A program made the position numbers and the translations under genes. The notes under the pieces are model-generated. The model had not been told where the DNA came from, made no database searches, and was given only the letters and a program-made list of their open reading frames with translations. From Vulcanisaeta moutnovskia 768-28 (GTDB lineage Archaea > Thermoproteota > Thermoprotei > Thermoproteales > Thermocladiaceae): a stretch of 64,000 nt of DNA. The stretch spans positions 744,001-808,000 of the forward strand of contig NC_015151.1 of assembly GCF_000190315.1 (NCBI RefSeq). The letters are read 5' to 3'. Below, one piece after another: positions 25,814 through 35,434 of the stretch. The stretch's first letter is position 1, and every line of letters starts with the position of its first letter.

Positions 25814-27685
25814 GTGTCGGGAATTAGGTCATTAATTAAGAGGTATTTTCCATATGACGTATTTAGGAAGTATCAGTGGGAGATAGCCAGGGGTATTTAT
25901 GATTCATTATCAAGTGGTAAAATTGCGCTAATTGAGGCGCCAACAGGTGTTGGTAAGACGGCAAGTGCCTTAGCGGCTTCATTAGCATATGCGGAGGAGA
26001 GTGGCGTTAAGGTTCTATTTCTGATTAGGACTAAAAATGAGGCTCAGGCGCCAATTAGGGAGTTACGTAGGTTAAGGGATAGGGGCGTTGATATTGATTA
26101 TGTGATAATTAGGAATAGACCAGATATGTGCTGTATGGTTAGTACACGTAAACTCCCATACGAGGAATTCCTTGAGGAGTGTAGGTTTTTGAGATCAAGT
26201 GACGAATGCCCCTATTATTCCAATATTAGGAGAGTTGATGTTAATAGTTTAATGCTTCATATAATGGATAATACAGGTAGTATTAATGAGTATGTATCAT
26301 CATTATGTGCACTCAATGTTTGTCCTTATGAGGTATCCAGGATGTACCTGGATCGGGCTAAGATCGGTATTATGACCTATTACTACATCTTTAGTATCAA
26401 TAAGCCTGAATCCATAAATATTGATGTTAAGAATTCCGTTTTAATAATTGATGAGGCACATAATTTACCGGATGCAATAAGTGGATTGAATACTATTAAC
26501 CTACCCTTGGCCTCGGTAATTGCCTCGATTGCTGAGGTTAAGAAGTTAATTGATGATGAAGAACTGAAAAATAGAGTTCTCAGGATACTAAGGGGTTTAC
26601 AAACATACATGGTTAAGTTAAGTAGGATTCTTGAGGAGGAGACGATGGTATCACTGGAGTTGGGGGATGTCCTTCAATTCTTTGAGGATTTCCAAGCAAT
26701 AAAAGATGCCTATTATGAAATAATTAAGAAGAAGAGAAGTGCTGGTGTTCCAATACCATATACACCACTATCCCGCCTATTGGATTTTCATAAAGCCGTA
26801 CTCAATAAGGTGAGTGGTTTCAGCGTATTTCTTGCCAGGGACGAGCAAGGAGTCTCCCTTGTTTATAAGTGCGTTGACCCATCTGTAGTAAGCAGCTCCG
26901 TAATTAATGATGCAAATGGCGTTGTACTTATGAGTGGTACATTACCACCAAAGGATTACGTAGTGAGCATGCTGGGTATAAATAGGGATGTTGTTGAGTA
27001 TAGGATTGGCTTTAGAGATTATGTTAAGTCTGAGAATTATGAAGTCCTGGTTTATGATGGTATTACCACAAGATACGTGGAAAGGGATGAGGAGGAATAC
27101 GCTAAGATCGCTGATGTGCTCAGTAGAATTTACCAGGCATATACACTTGATAAGGCAATACTATCAATATTCCCATCATACGTAGTCCTCAAGGCCGTTA
27201 GGAAATACCTAAGTCCAGGTGTTAAGTACGTAATGGAGCTAGGTAGTACGTCAATTGATGATTTAATCAGGGATTTAAGGAGCAACCGTAGAAAATTAAT
27301 AATGGCTGTGGCTGGTGGTAAACTTGTTGAGGGTGTTGAATATAGGCTCGGCACCGAGAACCTACTCGGCCTTATAATCATTATTGGTGTTCCATACCCA
27401 GAACCTAATGATTATCTTGATGACATAATGGAAATTCTGGCGGCCAGGCTTAACGATAGGAGGATGGCTTGGGAATTAACGTATCAATGGCCTGCCATAG
27501 TTAGGATTAAGCAAGCAGTGGGTAGGGCCTTTAGGTCTGAGGATGATAAGGCATTAATAGTGCTCATGGACCGTAGATTTAGGGAAATGAGGCTCGCTAA
27601 AATATTCGAGGATTATTTCGGTAAGTATGTCATTGTTGATGAGAAGGAATTAATTAATGAAATCAAAAACTTTACTCCTCGTTAA
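25814..27685 (+). CDS. xpd: XPD/Rad3-family Fe-S DNA helicase
   Basis: A superfamily 2, 5'-3' helicase expected to act in DNA repair. 623 residues from GTG. Walker A is APTGVGKT (42-49), the DEAH box is at 213-216 in LIIDEAHNLPDA, and motif VI is QAVGRAFRSEDDKALIVLMDRRF near the end. Between motifs Ia and II lie Cys106/107, Cys123, Cys132 and Cys165/170, the spacing of the XPD iron-sulfur domain. VVLMSGTLPPKDY and GGKLVEGVEY are other XPD markers. Its last 14 nt overlap the convergent proline-rich gene. Confidence 0.93.
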   Translation: MSGIRSLIKRYFPYDVFRKYQWEIARGIYDSLSSGKIALIEAPTGVGKTASALAASLAYAEESGVKVLFLIRTKNEAQAPIRELRRLRDRGVDIDYVIIRNRPDMCCMVSTRKLPYEEFLEECRFLRSSDECPYYSNIRRVDVNSLMLHIMDNTGSINEYVSSLCALNVCPYEVSRMYLDRAKIGIMTYYYIFSINKPESINIDVKNSVLIIDEAHNLPDAISGLNTINLPLASVIASIAEVKKLIDDEELKNRVLRILRGLQTYMVKLSRILEEETMVSLELGDVLQFFEDFQAIKDAYYEIIKKKRSAGVPIPYTPLSRLLDFHKAVLNKVSGFSVFLARDEQGVSLVYKCVDPSVVSSSVINDANGVVLMSGTLPPKDYVVSMLGINRDVVEYRIGFRDYVKSENYEVLVYDGITTRYVERDEEEYAKIADVLSRIYQAYTLDKAILSIFPSYVVLKAVRKYLSPGVKYVMELGSTSIDDLIRDLRSNRRKLIMAVAGGKLVEGVEYRLGTENLLGLIIIIGVPYPEPNDYLDDIMEILAARLNDRRMAWELTYQWPAIVRIKQAVGRAFRSEDDKALIVLMDRRFREMRLAKIFEDYFGKYVIVDEKELINEIKNFTPR

Positions 27686-28367
27686 TATTTTCCTCAGAGC
27701 CTTCCTGCGACTGCTCCTCACCGGCTTCACCACCTTCCTGTGCGGCATACTGTTGTTGCTGCACTTGCTGGGGCTTTATCTGCGGTGGTCTTGGTGGCGC
27801 CAATATTCTTTCTGGGTTTTGTTGAGGTTGTGGCATATATTGTGGAGTCGTTGGCGCTGCGGCAGTGGCTACGGATTGCGATGTTGATTGTTGTTTCATT
27901 ATCCTTGATATGTATTCGAATCTCCTATCGAGGCCCATGGCTATTTGATACATGGCTATAAAACTAATTATTAATGCTGCAGCAATGGCTATTAAGGATG
28001 CCATAAATGCTATTGAGGAGTATGGCACATAAGCATCGCTTGTTGTTGGGAATAGGGTTATGGCTGTTATTACGAATACAATGGCTATCAACGCAAGTGG
28101 TATACCTAGGTAAAGCACGAGCTTGCTTAAGCTGGGTGTTAGCTCCTCAATCCTAGGCTGCTGAGTTGTTGGTCTAGTGACTGGTGCTTGCCTTGGAGGT
28201 AATTGAGGTGGGGGTTGATAGGTTTGTGAGTATGGAGGTGGTGGAGGTGGTCTATACTGAGGTGGAGGTGGCGGCGGTATCTGTGGCGGTGGTGGAGGTG
28301 GATAAGCTGGGTATTGCTGGTAAGGTGGTTTCCTGGTCTGTTTCTCTTCTGGTTTTTTCTCGCTCAT
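27672..28367 (-). CDS. Proline-rich membrane protein
   Basis: 231 residues in three parts. Residues 1-75 are low-complexity, dominated by Pro, Gln and Tyr with runs of six prolines. Two membrane helices follow (about 83-107 and 118-146), separated by a short loop. The tail is Gln/Pro-rich, then acidic (EEGS-type residues). No enzyme motif is visible. Archaeal and bacterial proteins of this layout can act as membrane scaffolds, but the function here is unknown. The ATG lies in an AT-rich 78-nt gap shared with the divergent topoisomerase gene. Confidence 0.65.
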   Translation of the reverse strand: MSEKKPEEKQTRKPPYQQYPAYPPPPPPQIPPPPPPQYRPPPPPPYSQTYQPPPQLPPRQAPVTRPTTQQPRIEELTPSLSKLVLYLGIPLALIAIVFVITAITLFPTTSDAYVPYSSIAFMASLIAIAAALIISFIAMYQIAMGLDRRFEYISRIMKQQSTSQSVATAAAPTTPQYMPQPQQNPERILAPPRPPQIKPQQVQQQQYAAQEGGEAGEEQSQEGSEENINEE

Positions 28368-28445
28368 TTATAACACCATTAATTATTAAGCTTTATAATT
28401 AATAAGTTAATAAATGTTTCGAAAAAGAGTTGGTGATAAGGGTTA

Positions 28446-30302
28446 ATGATTATTGATTCGCTGGTTGTTGCTGAGAAGGATTCAGTGGCTAGGGCCATTG
28501 CCAAGTACCTAGCCCAGGGTAGTATAAGTATCAGGAGGATTTACGGTATTAAGGCATACTGGTTCACGAGAGACAATAGGCAGTGGGTTAGTATTGGGCT
28601 TAAGGGACACATAATGAATGTTGATTTTTCTGAGGAGTTAAATAAGTGGCATTCCGTAGAGCCATCGAAGCTATTTGACGTTGAACCGATACTAGTGATT
28701 AGGGGGGATGATTTAAACTACGTGAGGGCATTAACACACTTAGGAGCAAGTGCTAATACGGTGTACTTAGCCCTAGACGCTGATCCTGAGGGTGAAGCCA
28801 TAGCCTATGAGGCCATGTTTGTTATAAGGAACGTAAACCCAGGAGCAGTCTTCAAGAGGGTTTTATTTTCAGCAGTGACTAGGAACGCCATCATAGAGGC
28901 CTTCAACTCACCAACGAACTTAAACCCTGGTCTTGCCAAGAGGGTCTTCACAAGGATGGTCCTAGACCTAACACTAGGTGCCGTCTTCACTAGAGCATTA
29001 ACCCTCAGTGTTGAGAAAATCGATAGAAAAGCACTATCGAGGGGGAGCTTCCTCAGTTATGGACCGTGTCAGACACCGGTACTTAACCTCGTCGTGCAAA
29101 GGGCTCTTGAGAGGGAGAACTTCAAGCCTGAGAAGTACTATACATTGCACATAATTGTTGATGCCGATGGAAAGAGGATAATGCTTGATCATGATGGTGT
29201 ATTTAAGGACAGGCAGGAGGCTGAGAAGATACTGAACCTAGTAAGGAGTATGGCCAAGGCTAAGGTAATAATTGCCAGTTATAAGGAGGATTTCCTGGGT
29301 CCCCCTGTTCCTCTCGATACAATAGAACTTGAAAGAAGAGCCAGTAGGTTCCTGAACATTAGGCCTAAGGCGGCTCTTGACATAGCTGAGGAACTTTATA
29401 GGCATGGCTATATTTCATACCCTAGGACCGAGACGACTATTTATCCACCAACACTAAGCCTTAAGCAGGTACTCCTTGAACTTACCCATGGTGAGCATGG
29501 TGACTATGCAAAGACATTACTGGGCATGACTATTAAGCCAACTCGTGGTAATAGTAACGATGGTGCGCATCCACCAATATACCCAACAAGAGGTGTTTCA
29601 AGGCAGGAGTTGCTTAGGTACTTCAAGAATGAGAGGTATTGGAAGATTTACGATTTAGTGGTTAGGCACTTTATGGCTACGTTAAGTCCTCCTGCCCGTA
29701 TTGAGAGACAGAGAATAGTTGTTGAAGTTGTTGATCATAGATTTAGTACGGATGGATTAAGAATGATTGATAAGGGCTACCTAGTGATTTACCCATTTGA
29801 AAGTCCAAGTGAGAAGGTACTACCAAGGGTGAAGTTAGGTGATGAGTTAAGTATTATTAAGGCCTGGGTTGAGGAAAGGGAGACTGAACCACCACCATAT
29901 CTATCAGAGTCGGAATTGCTTAGGTTAATGAGGAAATACGGCATTGGAACTGACGCGACAATGCAGGATCATATTCATACGAACATAATCCGTGGATACT
30001 TTAGGGTCAGGAATAAGCAATGTATACCAACGCCATTGGGCAAGGCAGTAATAAACGTATTTAGTAAGACAGGTGGTGAGCTCATTGATCCATGGTTTAG
30101 GTCACGCATGGAGAAGGCTCTCATGGAAATAACAAGTGGTTCACTAAGGCCCACTGATGTATTGTTTACATTTAAGAGTGAGGCCAGGAAGATATATGAA
30201 AAGTTCATGAATAGGCAAAATGAAGTCGCTATGGAGCTCATAAAGGCATTAAAGGAATCATTAAGTAAAACTAACAGGAATAGTAACAGGAAAGTATCAT
30301 AA
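28446..30302 (+). CDS. topA: Type IA DNA topoisomerase
   Basis: Relaxes or decatenates DNA by single-strand passage. 618 residues: the TOPRIM domain opens with SLVVAEKDSVARAIAKYL and contains LALDADPEGEAIAYE with the metal-binding DxD; the active-site Tyr is in GYISYPRTETTIYP at about residue 320. The ending lacks the long zinc-finger region of many bacterial TopA proteins, so it is closer to the topoisomerase III type. It has no helicase domain, so it is not reverse gyrase. A GGTGAT Shine-Dalgarno-like element lies 7 nt before the ATG. Confidence 0.92.
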   Translation: MIIDSLVVAEKDSVARAIAKYLAQGSISIRRIYGIKAYWFTRDNRQWVSIGLKGHIMNVDFSEELNKWHSVEPSKLFDVEPILVIRGDDLNYVRALTHLGASANTVYLALDADPEGEAIAYEAMFVIRNVNPGAVFKRVLFSAVTRNAIIEAFNSPTNLNPGLAKRVFTRMVLDLTLGAVFTRALTLSVEKIDRKALSRGSFLSYGPCQTPVLNLVVQRALERENFKPEKYYTLHIIVDADGKRIMLDHDGVFKDRQEAEKILNLVRSMAKAKVIIASYKEDFLGPPVPLDTIELERRASRFLNIRPKAALDIAEELYRHGYISYPRTETTIYPPTLSLKQVLLELTHGEHGDYAKTLLGMTIKPTRGNSNDGAHPPIYPTRGVSRQELLRYFKNERYWKIYDLVVRHFMATLSPPARIERQRIVVEVVDHRFSTDGLRMIDKGYLVIYPFESPSEKVLPRVKLGDELSIIKAWVEERETEPPPYLSESELLRLMRKYGIGTDATMQDHIHTNIIRGYFRVRNKQCIPTPLGKAVINVFSKTGGELIDPWFRSRMEKALMEITSGSLRPTDVLFTFKSEARKIYEKFMNRQNEVAMELIKALKESLSKTNRNSNRKVS

Positions 30303-30334
30303 TACTTTTATTCCTGAGCAATAATTAGGGCGTA

Positions 30335-31006
30335 ATGAATAGTCATATTACTGATCTACTTAGGAGTCGTGTCAATGATATTTGGTATAGAATATTTAAT
30401 CATCCATTTGTTATTGAATTATTCAACGGTACGTTACCACTTGAGAAGTTTAGGTTCTACGTTATTCAGGATTACAATTACTTAATAACATTAACAAAAT
30501 GCCAAGCCATAATAGCATCTAAGTTTGAGGATCCAACAACCATGAGAAAGATCCTTGAACTTGCGCTTGCTGATGTATCCACAGAGCTTGAGAACTACAA
30601 TAAGCTACTTAATACTCTTAATCTAAGTTTTGATGATGCTATTAGGATAAGACCGAGTCCTACAAATATTGCGTATATGAACTTCCTATTGACTACATGC
30701 ACCTTAGGCAGTCCATACGAGGGCTTAGTGGCGATATTACCGTGTTACTGGACTTACCTGGAGATCGCTAGGTACCATGTGGAGAAATTAAGGAGTAATC
30801 CCATTAAGATTTATAGGGATTGGGCCTCGATCTACTTAACCCCTGAATATTCAGGTATAGTTGATAGTCTCAGAGTGATAATTGATAAAGCCAGTGATTA
30901 TTTAATGAGGGACTTCGACAAGCTACTGAATATATTTAGGCAGGCCAGTGTTTATGAGTATTTATTTTGGGATATGGCATACAGGCAGGAACAATGGGTA
31001 TTATAA
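30335..31006 (+). CDS. tenA: TenA-family thiaminase II / pyrimidine salvage protein
   Basis: 223 residues, all-helical heme-oxygenase-like fold. The family salvages thiamine breakdown products by hydrolysing aminopyrimidines. Key features: FRFYVIQDYNYLITLTK near the N terminus, a Glu/Asp-bearing helix, Cys137 in ILPCYWTYLEIA at the usual catalytic Cys position, and the C-terminal helix YEYLFWDMAYRQEQW with the conserved Glu. It lies 32 nt after topA, possibly in the same transcript, though the functions are unrelated. Confidence 0.88.
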   Translation: MNSHITDLLRSRVNDIWYRIFNHPFVIELFNGTLPLEKFRFYVIQDYNYLITLTKCQAIIASKFEDPTTMRKILELALADVSTELENYNKLLNTLNLSFDDAIRIRPSPTNIAYMNFLLTTCTLGSPYEGLVAILPCYWTYLEIARYHVEKLRSNPIKIYRDWASIYLTPEYSGIVDSLRVIIDKASDYLMRDFDKLLNIFRQASVYEYLFWDMAYRQEQWVL

Positions 31007-31034
31007 TTTTAATAAACTAATACCAATACCACCC

Positions 31035-31820
31035 TTACCTGGGCATGCTTGAGAGGTGCCTCGCTGCTGGCAGTATTGTTGTTCCTGCGTCTATTACGAA
31101 TACCTGGCCCGTTATATTTCTCGCAGAATCACCCACGAGGAACGCCACTAAATCAGCAACCTCCTCAGGCTCTATTATACGGCCAGTCAGTGTACCAGTC
31201 TTAACCCACTCCTCCTCCTTAACATTAAGCACCTGCAGTAGGCTCATACCCAACTTGGTCTTGACAAGGCCGGGGGCTATTGCATTAACGGTTATGCCAT
31301 AGGGCGCCAACTCAGCTGCCAGGGCCTTTGTGAATCCTATCAGGGCAGCCTTCGCCGTTGCGTAGGGAACATTGTATGCTGCGCCCATTATACCCTCTAT
31401 CGAGCTCATGTTTATGATCCTGCCCCAATTATTCTTGATCATGTGAGGCACGGCGAATTTAGTCAGTAAGTAGGCTGACTTCAGGTTCGTGTTTATTATC
31501 TTATCCCACAAACCCTCGTCAATGTCTACGAAGGGTCTCATTATGCCGAGACCAGCGTTATTAACGACAACGTCAACAGAGCCCCACTGCTTAATTGCCT
31601 CATCAATCATGGCCTTTGCACCATCAGCTGTAGCAGCATCAGACTTAACAATTATCGCCTCACCACCAACACTCTTAATCAAACTCATGGTCTCCTCACC
31701 CTCCTCATCATGCCTCTTATAATTAACAACAACGCCAAAACCATCCTTAGCCAACCTAACGGCAATAGCCCTACCAATACCACGACCCGAACCTGAAACA
31801 ACAGCAACTCTCCTAACCAT
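31035..31820 (-). CDS. Short-chain dehydrogenase/reductase (3-oxoacyl-reductase like)
   Basis: 261 residues with the classical SDR pattern: GSGRGIGRAIA as the cofactor loop, NNAGLGI, the catalytic Ser in NMSSIEGI and the YxxxK in YATAKAALIGF, and APGLVKTK. An Arg in NYKRHDEE after the second strand favours NADP(H). It resembles FabG-type 3-oxoacyl reductases, but SDR substrates cannot be assigned from this alone. It converges on tenA with a 28-nt gap. Confidence 0.88.
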   Translation of the reverse strand: MVRRVAVVSGSGRGIGRAIAVRLAKDGFGVVVNYKRHDEEGEETMSLIKSVGGEAIIVKSDAATADGAKAMIDEAIKQWGSVDVVVNNAGLGIMRPFVDIDEGLWDKIINTNLKSAYLLTKFAVPHMIKNNWGRIINMSSIEGIMGAAYNVPYATAKAALIGFTKALAAELAPYGITVNAIAPGLVKTKLGMSLLQVLNVKEEEWVKTGTLTGRIIEPEEVADLVAFLVGDSARNITGQVFVIDAGTTILPAARHLSSMPR

Positions 31821-31896
31821 ATCAAGTGGCTAGGTTAATAAGAAGTGAATTAAGCGTTACCTAGCTAATAATTATATAGTTAATATAGTATACGTA

Positions 31897-32961
31897 TTAA
31901 ATAAGTTTACCAATGTATATATTATCACTGTTTTCAATTATCTTAACCTTAACCTGATTTTCAATTAGTATTGATTCCATATGGGGATTAGCTATTACCG
32001 TAATAACTCTATCGTGTATTACCGAGTCCTTTATTGGCAATATAATACCTAGGAATTCACCTCTAATTATCCCCCTGCTAATTATCTTAACCTTAACCTC
32101 ATCACCAATAGGATATGGCTTAGGCAATTGAGGGGCTTTATGTATGTTTAATTTCTCATTAGTAGCCGTTAACTTAACGCCCAACTCCCTCTCCAGGTTC
32201 TTGATTTTTTCCCAGAATTCTTGCCATGTCATAATCCTAACCTTCACCTTTCTACCTCTCTTATGCGGTATATACTTTTGAATAAGTACGGGTGGTAACT
32301 CACCCTTGCCTAGTCCTACATTTGTAGCCCATCTAATGATCTCAACTATATCATTATCATTTATACCAGGTAACCAAACGGGGGATGCAACAACATTAAT
32401 GCCCAACTCAAGTGCTAGTGATACTAGTTCCTTAATGTGATCTACATCATACCAAGAAGCCCCACTTACTTTCCTGGCCAATTCAGGATTTAATGAATCA
32501 ATACTTAGGTTTATCCTATCTAAACCTGCCTGTGCCAATTCCTTGAGTTCATCCTCACTAAACATGTATAACCTAGTCTGCATGGATACTGTAGAAATTC
32601 CGTTTATTGCCTTAATACCACGAATAAGATTGACCAGGTATGGATAAACGCCTGGTTCACCCATACCATCAATATGGGCCTCAATATCCATCGTTCCCTT
32701 AAACCTAACGACCTCCTCCAACGCCGCTAATAATGTCTCAGGATCATCAATGAATTCTGCCCACCTATTTGTTGATTTTGGGCCTGCATTAACCGAGCAA
32801 TATATACAGGATAATGGGCATAGTGTTGTTGGCCTAACCTCTATTACATTCGTACCTCTATCAACTATGCCGAAGGCTAGAGTACCTACCTGAGGTGTAT
32901 CCCTATCTACCCTGATTACTTTCCTGATTCTCTTAACCTCATCAATACTCCTCTTCCACAT
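31897..32961 (-). CDS. Radical SAM protein (COG2100-like) with C-terminal OB/TRAM-like domain
   Basis: 354 residues. CPLSCIYCSVNAGP holds the CxxxCxxC cluster motif at about residues 48-55, HIDGMGEPGVYP is the GE strand, and MQTRLYMF, NLSIDSLNPE and ASPVWLPGIND follow as in the archaeal Fe-S oxidoreductase group I know as COG2100. The last 75 residues (from GDEVKVKIISRG) form a beta-rich module like a TRAM/OB fold, which in other radical SAM enzymes binds RNA. That points toward a tRNA or RNA substrate, an inference only. No recognised partner is adjacent. Confidence 0.78.
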   Translation of the reverse strand: MWKRSIDEVKRIRKVIRVDRDTPQVGTLAFGIVDRGTNVIEVRPTTLCPLSCIYCSVNAGPKSTNRWAEFIDDPETLLAALEEVVRFKGTMDIEAHIDGMGEPGVYPYLVNLIRGIKAINGISTVSMQTRLYMFSEDELKELAQAGLDRINLSIDSLNPELARKVSGASWYDVDHIKELVSLALELGINVVASPVWLPGINDNDIVEIIRWATNVGLGKGELPPVLIQKYIPHKRGRKVKVRIMTWQEFWEKIKNLERELGVKLTATNEKLNIHKAPQLPKPYPIGDEVKVKIISRGIIRGEFLGIILPIKDSVIHDRVITVIANPHMESILIENQVKVKIIENSDNIYIGKLI

Positions 32962-33057
32962 TGTGGTCCCGGCATGTCTCGGTTATGCGTTTACTAATTC
33001 CTATGATTTAGCAAAATAGGGTTTTAAACTCAAAGGGTTACATATTTGTGGACGTAA

Positions 33058-33732
33058 ATGATTAGGATAAATGTAATAGATAAATTAAATGTGTTTAGGA
33101 TCAATGTGAAATCAGTGGCTGTTTTACCCATTGAGTCCTTTGACGCGTTATTAGGTAATAGCATTAGAATAAACATAATGGATATGCTCAGTAGAGGTCC
33201 CATGACAGTTACGTCATTGGCGCAGGAGTTAGGAATGCTTAAGGGCGTTGTTCATAGGCATGTGAAGGCGCTCGAGGACTTTGGTTGGGTTAGGCAATTA
33301 AACAATGATGAAGTAAAGACTGTTGGATTAAGTAGAGAGGCCAATAGGATATACTATGTGCCATCGGCCATGGTTTACCTGGGGTTTAAGCTTGAGGCTA
33401 ATGAGCATGGTATGAAAATAATAATACCCGCTAATTATGGTGCTTTCGTAGATGTCAGAGGCCGTAAGTTCATATTACTAACACCAACATTCTCGAACCA
33501 TGAATGTAGGAATTCATGTCCTTCACATGAAGCATGCCTCGACTGGATTAAGAGAATTGGAAAGCAGTATCACATAAGTGTTGATTATGATGATGCAGGT
33601 AGGGCGCTTATGTACCTATATACACAGTTAATACTTAAGGAGTTTAGGATAAACATGATAAACAACGCAATAATGCTTGACAGCCCGCGCCTAAACTCTA
33701 TTTTCATGAAGCATGCAAACCTAGCCCTCTAA
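33058..33732 (+). CDS. ArsR-like winged-helix transcriptional regulator
   Basis: 224 residues. Residues 30-90 contain SIRINIMDMLSRGPMTVTSLAQELGMLKGVVHRHVKALEDFGWVRQL in pattern, a clear ArsR/HTH_20 helix-turn-helix with wing. The C-terminal half, starting with YYVPSAMVYLGFKLEANEHG, holds a Cys group in HECRNSCPSHEACLDW that might bind a metal or cluster. So it may sense a metal or redox signal; this is inference. It converges on the next gene with a 12-nt overlap. Confidence 0.75.
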   Translation: MIRINVIDKLNVFRINVKSVAVLPIESFDALLGNSIRINIMDMLSRGPMTVTSLAQELGMLKGVVHRHVKALEDFGWVRQLNNDEVKTVGLSREANRIYYVPSAMVYLGFKLEANEHGMKIIIPANYGAFVDVRGRKFILLTPTFSNHECRNSCPSHEACLDWIKRIGKQYHISVDYDDAGRALMYLYTQLILKEFRINMINNAIMLDSPRLNSIFMKHANLAL

Positions 33733-34446
33733 TACAACTAGGTAATTCCTGAAGCCCGTAACCCTGCTTAATTCATACCACTTATCGAGCGATGGGTAAT
33801 ATTGCTTAATCACCATGGTATTAACGCCACCGATAAGCAGTATATTGTCATTATCACTAATTACCTTAACTATAAAGCCGCATTCATCAAAGATCAATTT
33901 CCATTGCTTAATGATGAACTCACTCATGCAGTTACCCTGGAATGATGGAATTAATCCTCCCTCTATACCGAATACTTGAATTTCATTATTAGTGTCGGAG
34001 TACAATAATCTACCTGAGAGCCCTAATGCTCTCATTATCCTAAGCGCATAGCTGCTGGGCTTGATTCTATGTGGTTTGATTCTCATAAGCCTTACAATAA
34101 TGATTAACGCCTCATTGGATTTCACGTGGGTTTTTACGTCTATGCCTTCCTCATACCATGAAATACTAATGTCACAATTATTCTCCGTAATTACTACAAA
34201 TAGTCCTTTTAATTCATTATTTATGTGTGTAAGGTATCTTCCATAGATTATTCCATTACATGGTAAATGAAGTATTACTCTTGTTCCGTATAATTGAATA
34301 TCCTCATTATTAAAGGCATACCCTGTGTCCCTAGTTATTGAGGTTACGTTTTCCCTGGGAATCACGTATATTGTTAGCCCTGCCTTGTCATAACCTACCC
34401 TAAAGCTCTTAATTAAATCCTCAACGTTCACGTTACTACTGCTCAT
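33721..34446 (-). CDS. Hypothetical protein
   Basis: 241 residues I cannot assign. The first 80 residues contain GLTIYVIPRENV and GTRVILHLPCNG, and the middle has MRIKPHRIKPSSYALRIMRALGLSG, a basic helical patch. No membrane segment, signal peptide or metal motif is visible. It is divergent from RNase Z (59-nt gap) and converges on the ArsR-like regulator. Confidence 0.55.
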   Translation of the reverse strand: MSSSNVNVEDLIKSFRVGYDKAGLTIYVIPRENVTSITRDTGYAFNNEDIQLYGTRVILHLPCNGIIYGRYLTHINNELKGLFVVITENNCDISISWYEEGIDVKTHVKSNEALIIIVRLMRIKPHRIKPSSYALRIMRALGLSGRLLYSDTNNEIQVFGIEGGLIPSFQGNCMSEFIIKQWKLIFDECGFIVKVISDNDNILLIGGVNTMVIKQYYPSLDKWYELSRVTGFRNYLVVLEG

Positions 34447-34505
34447 TCCACTTTAATAATCCAAGAGGATTCCTATTTAAATAAACCTGGTTAATTCATG
34501 GTGAG

Positions 34506-35429
34506 ATGCTGATAAAGGTTACGTTTTTAGGAACAGGTGCAGGAACACCAAGTAGAGATAGGTACTTACCCGCAATATTGGTTGAGGATGGTCAAAGGAA
34601 GATACTGCTTGATGTTGGTGAGGGCATTCAATACAGGCTTCTTGAGATTGGCGTAAGCCCATTGAAAATAACCCATGTGTTCATTACGCACATGCATGGC
34701 GACCACATATTTGGATTACCTGGATTACTAGCCACTATGGCAATGCTTGGTAGGGAGGAGGACTTGGTGATTAGCGGTCCTCATGGAATAGTAAACTTCG
34801 TGAAGAGTAACATGGAGATTGTTGGTGATCCACCATTTCATGTACAAATCTACGAGATAGAACCCTCAGAGGGGATTAAGGATATTATTAATGAGGAGAA
34901 TTTTAACCTACAATGCGTATTGGCGAAACACACGGTACCCGACTGTGCCTACTCCCTTAATTGGAGAACATATATAGGTAGGTTCAATCCAGAGAGGGCT
35001 AGGGAATTGGGTGTTCCTGTAAAGTATTGGAAAAGGTTGCATATGGGTGAGGTTGTTGTTCTTGATGATGGCAGGGTTATAAAACCCGAGGATGTTGTTG
35101 AGGTTAGGAGTAGTGGTTTAGTAAGGCTTGTTTATACTGGCGATACTGCACCCAGTGATTCTGTCATAAACATAGCTAGGGATGCCCAGGTACTTATTCA
35201 TGATTCAACTTTCTCGGCTGTTGAGGATCACAGCATGGTTTGGAATCAAGGTCACTCTAGATCAATAGACGCTGCTGAGATTGCTAGAAAAGCTGGCGTC
35301 AATAGGTTAGTATTAACACACATTAGTAATAGGTACTCTGATCCAGAGCTACTGGCTGTGGAGGCATCGGAGGTTTTCACGAACGTCATAGCCGCCAGGG
35401 ATTTAATGAGCCTGGTGATTTTCTCATAA
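34506..35429 (+). CDS. rnz: Ribonuclease Z
   Basis: Cuts precursor tRNA at the 3' end of the acceptor stem. 307 residues of metallo-beta-lactamase fold: FLGTGAGTPSRDRYLPAIL opens the protein, the zinc motif THMHGDH has His62, His64, Asp66 and His67, then FGLPGLLATM, the Cys/His region at AKHTVPDCAYS, YTGDTAPSD, LIHDSTF and VLTHISNRYSD. These are RNase Z markers rather than general lactamase ones. GTG/ATG placement is clear, with gtgag just before the ATG. Confidence 0.95.
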   Translation: MLIKVTFLGTGAGTPSRDRYLPAILVEDGQRKILLDVGEGIQYRLLEIGVSPLKITHVFITHMHGDHIFGLPGLLATMAMLGREEDLVISGPHGIVNFVKSNMEIVGDPPFHVQIYEIEPSEGIKDIINEENFNLQCVLAKHTVPDCAYSLNWRTYIGRFNPERARELGVPVKYWKRLHMGEVVVLDDGRVIKPEDVVEVRSSGLVRLVYTGDTAPSDSVINIARDAQVLIHDSTFSAVEDHSMVWNQGHSRSIDAAEIARKAGVNRLVLTHISNRYSDPELLAVEASEVFTNVIAARDLMSLVIFS

Positions 35430-35434
35430 ATGAA

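Noticed and set aside
27657-27961. Plus-strand Leu/Trp-rich membrane-like frames
   Set aside because: They are the reverse reading of the proline/glutamine-rich gene; their composition is an artefact of that low-complexity sequence.
31821-31896. Inverted repeat around gctaggttaa / ttacctagc
   Set aside because: The arms match only partly and the AT-rich gap makes such matches likely by chance.
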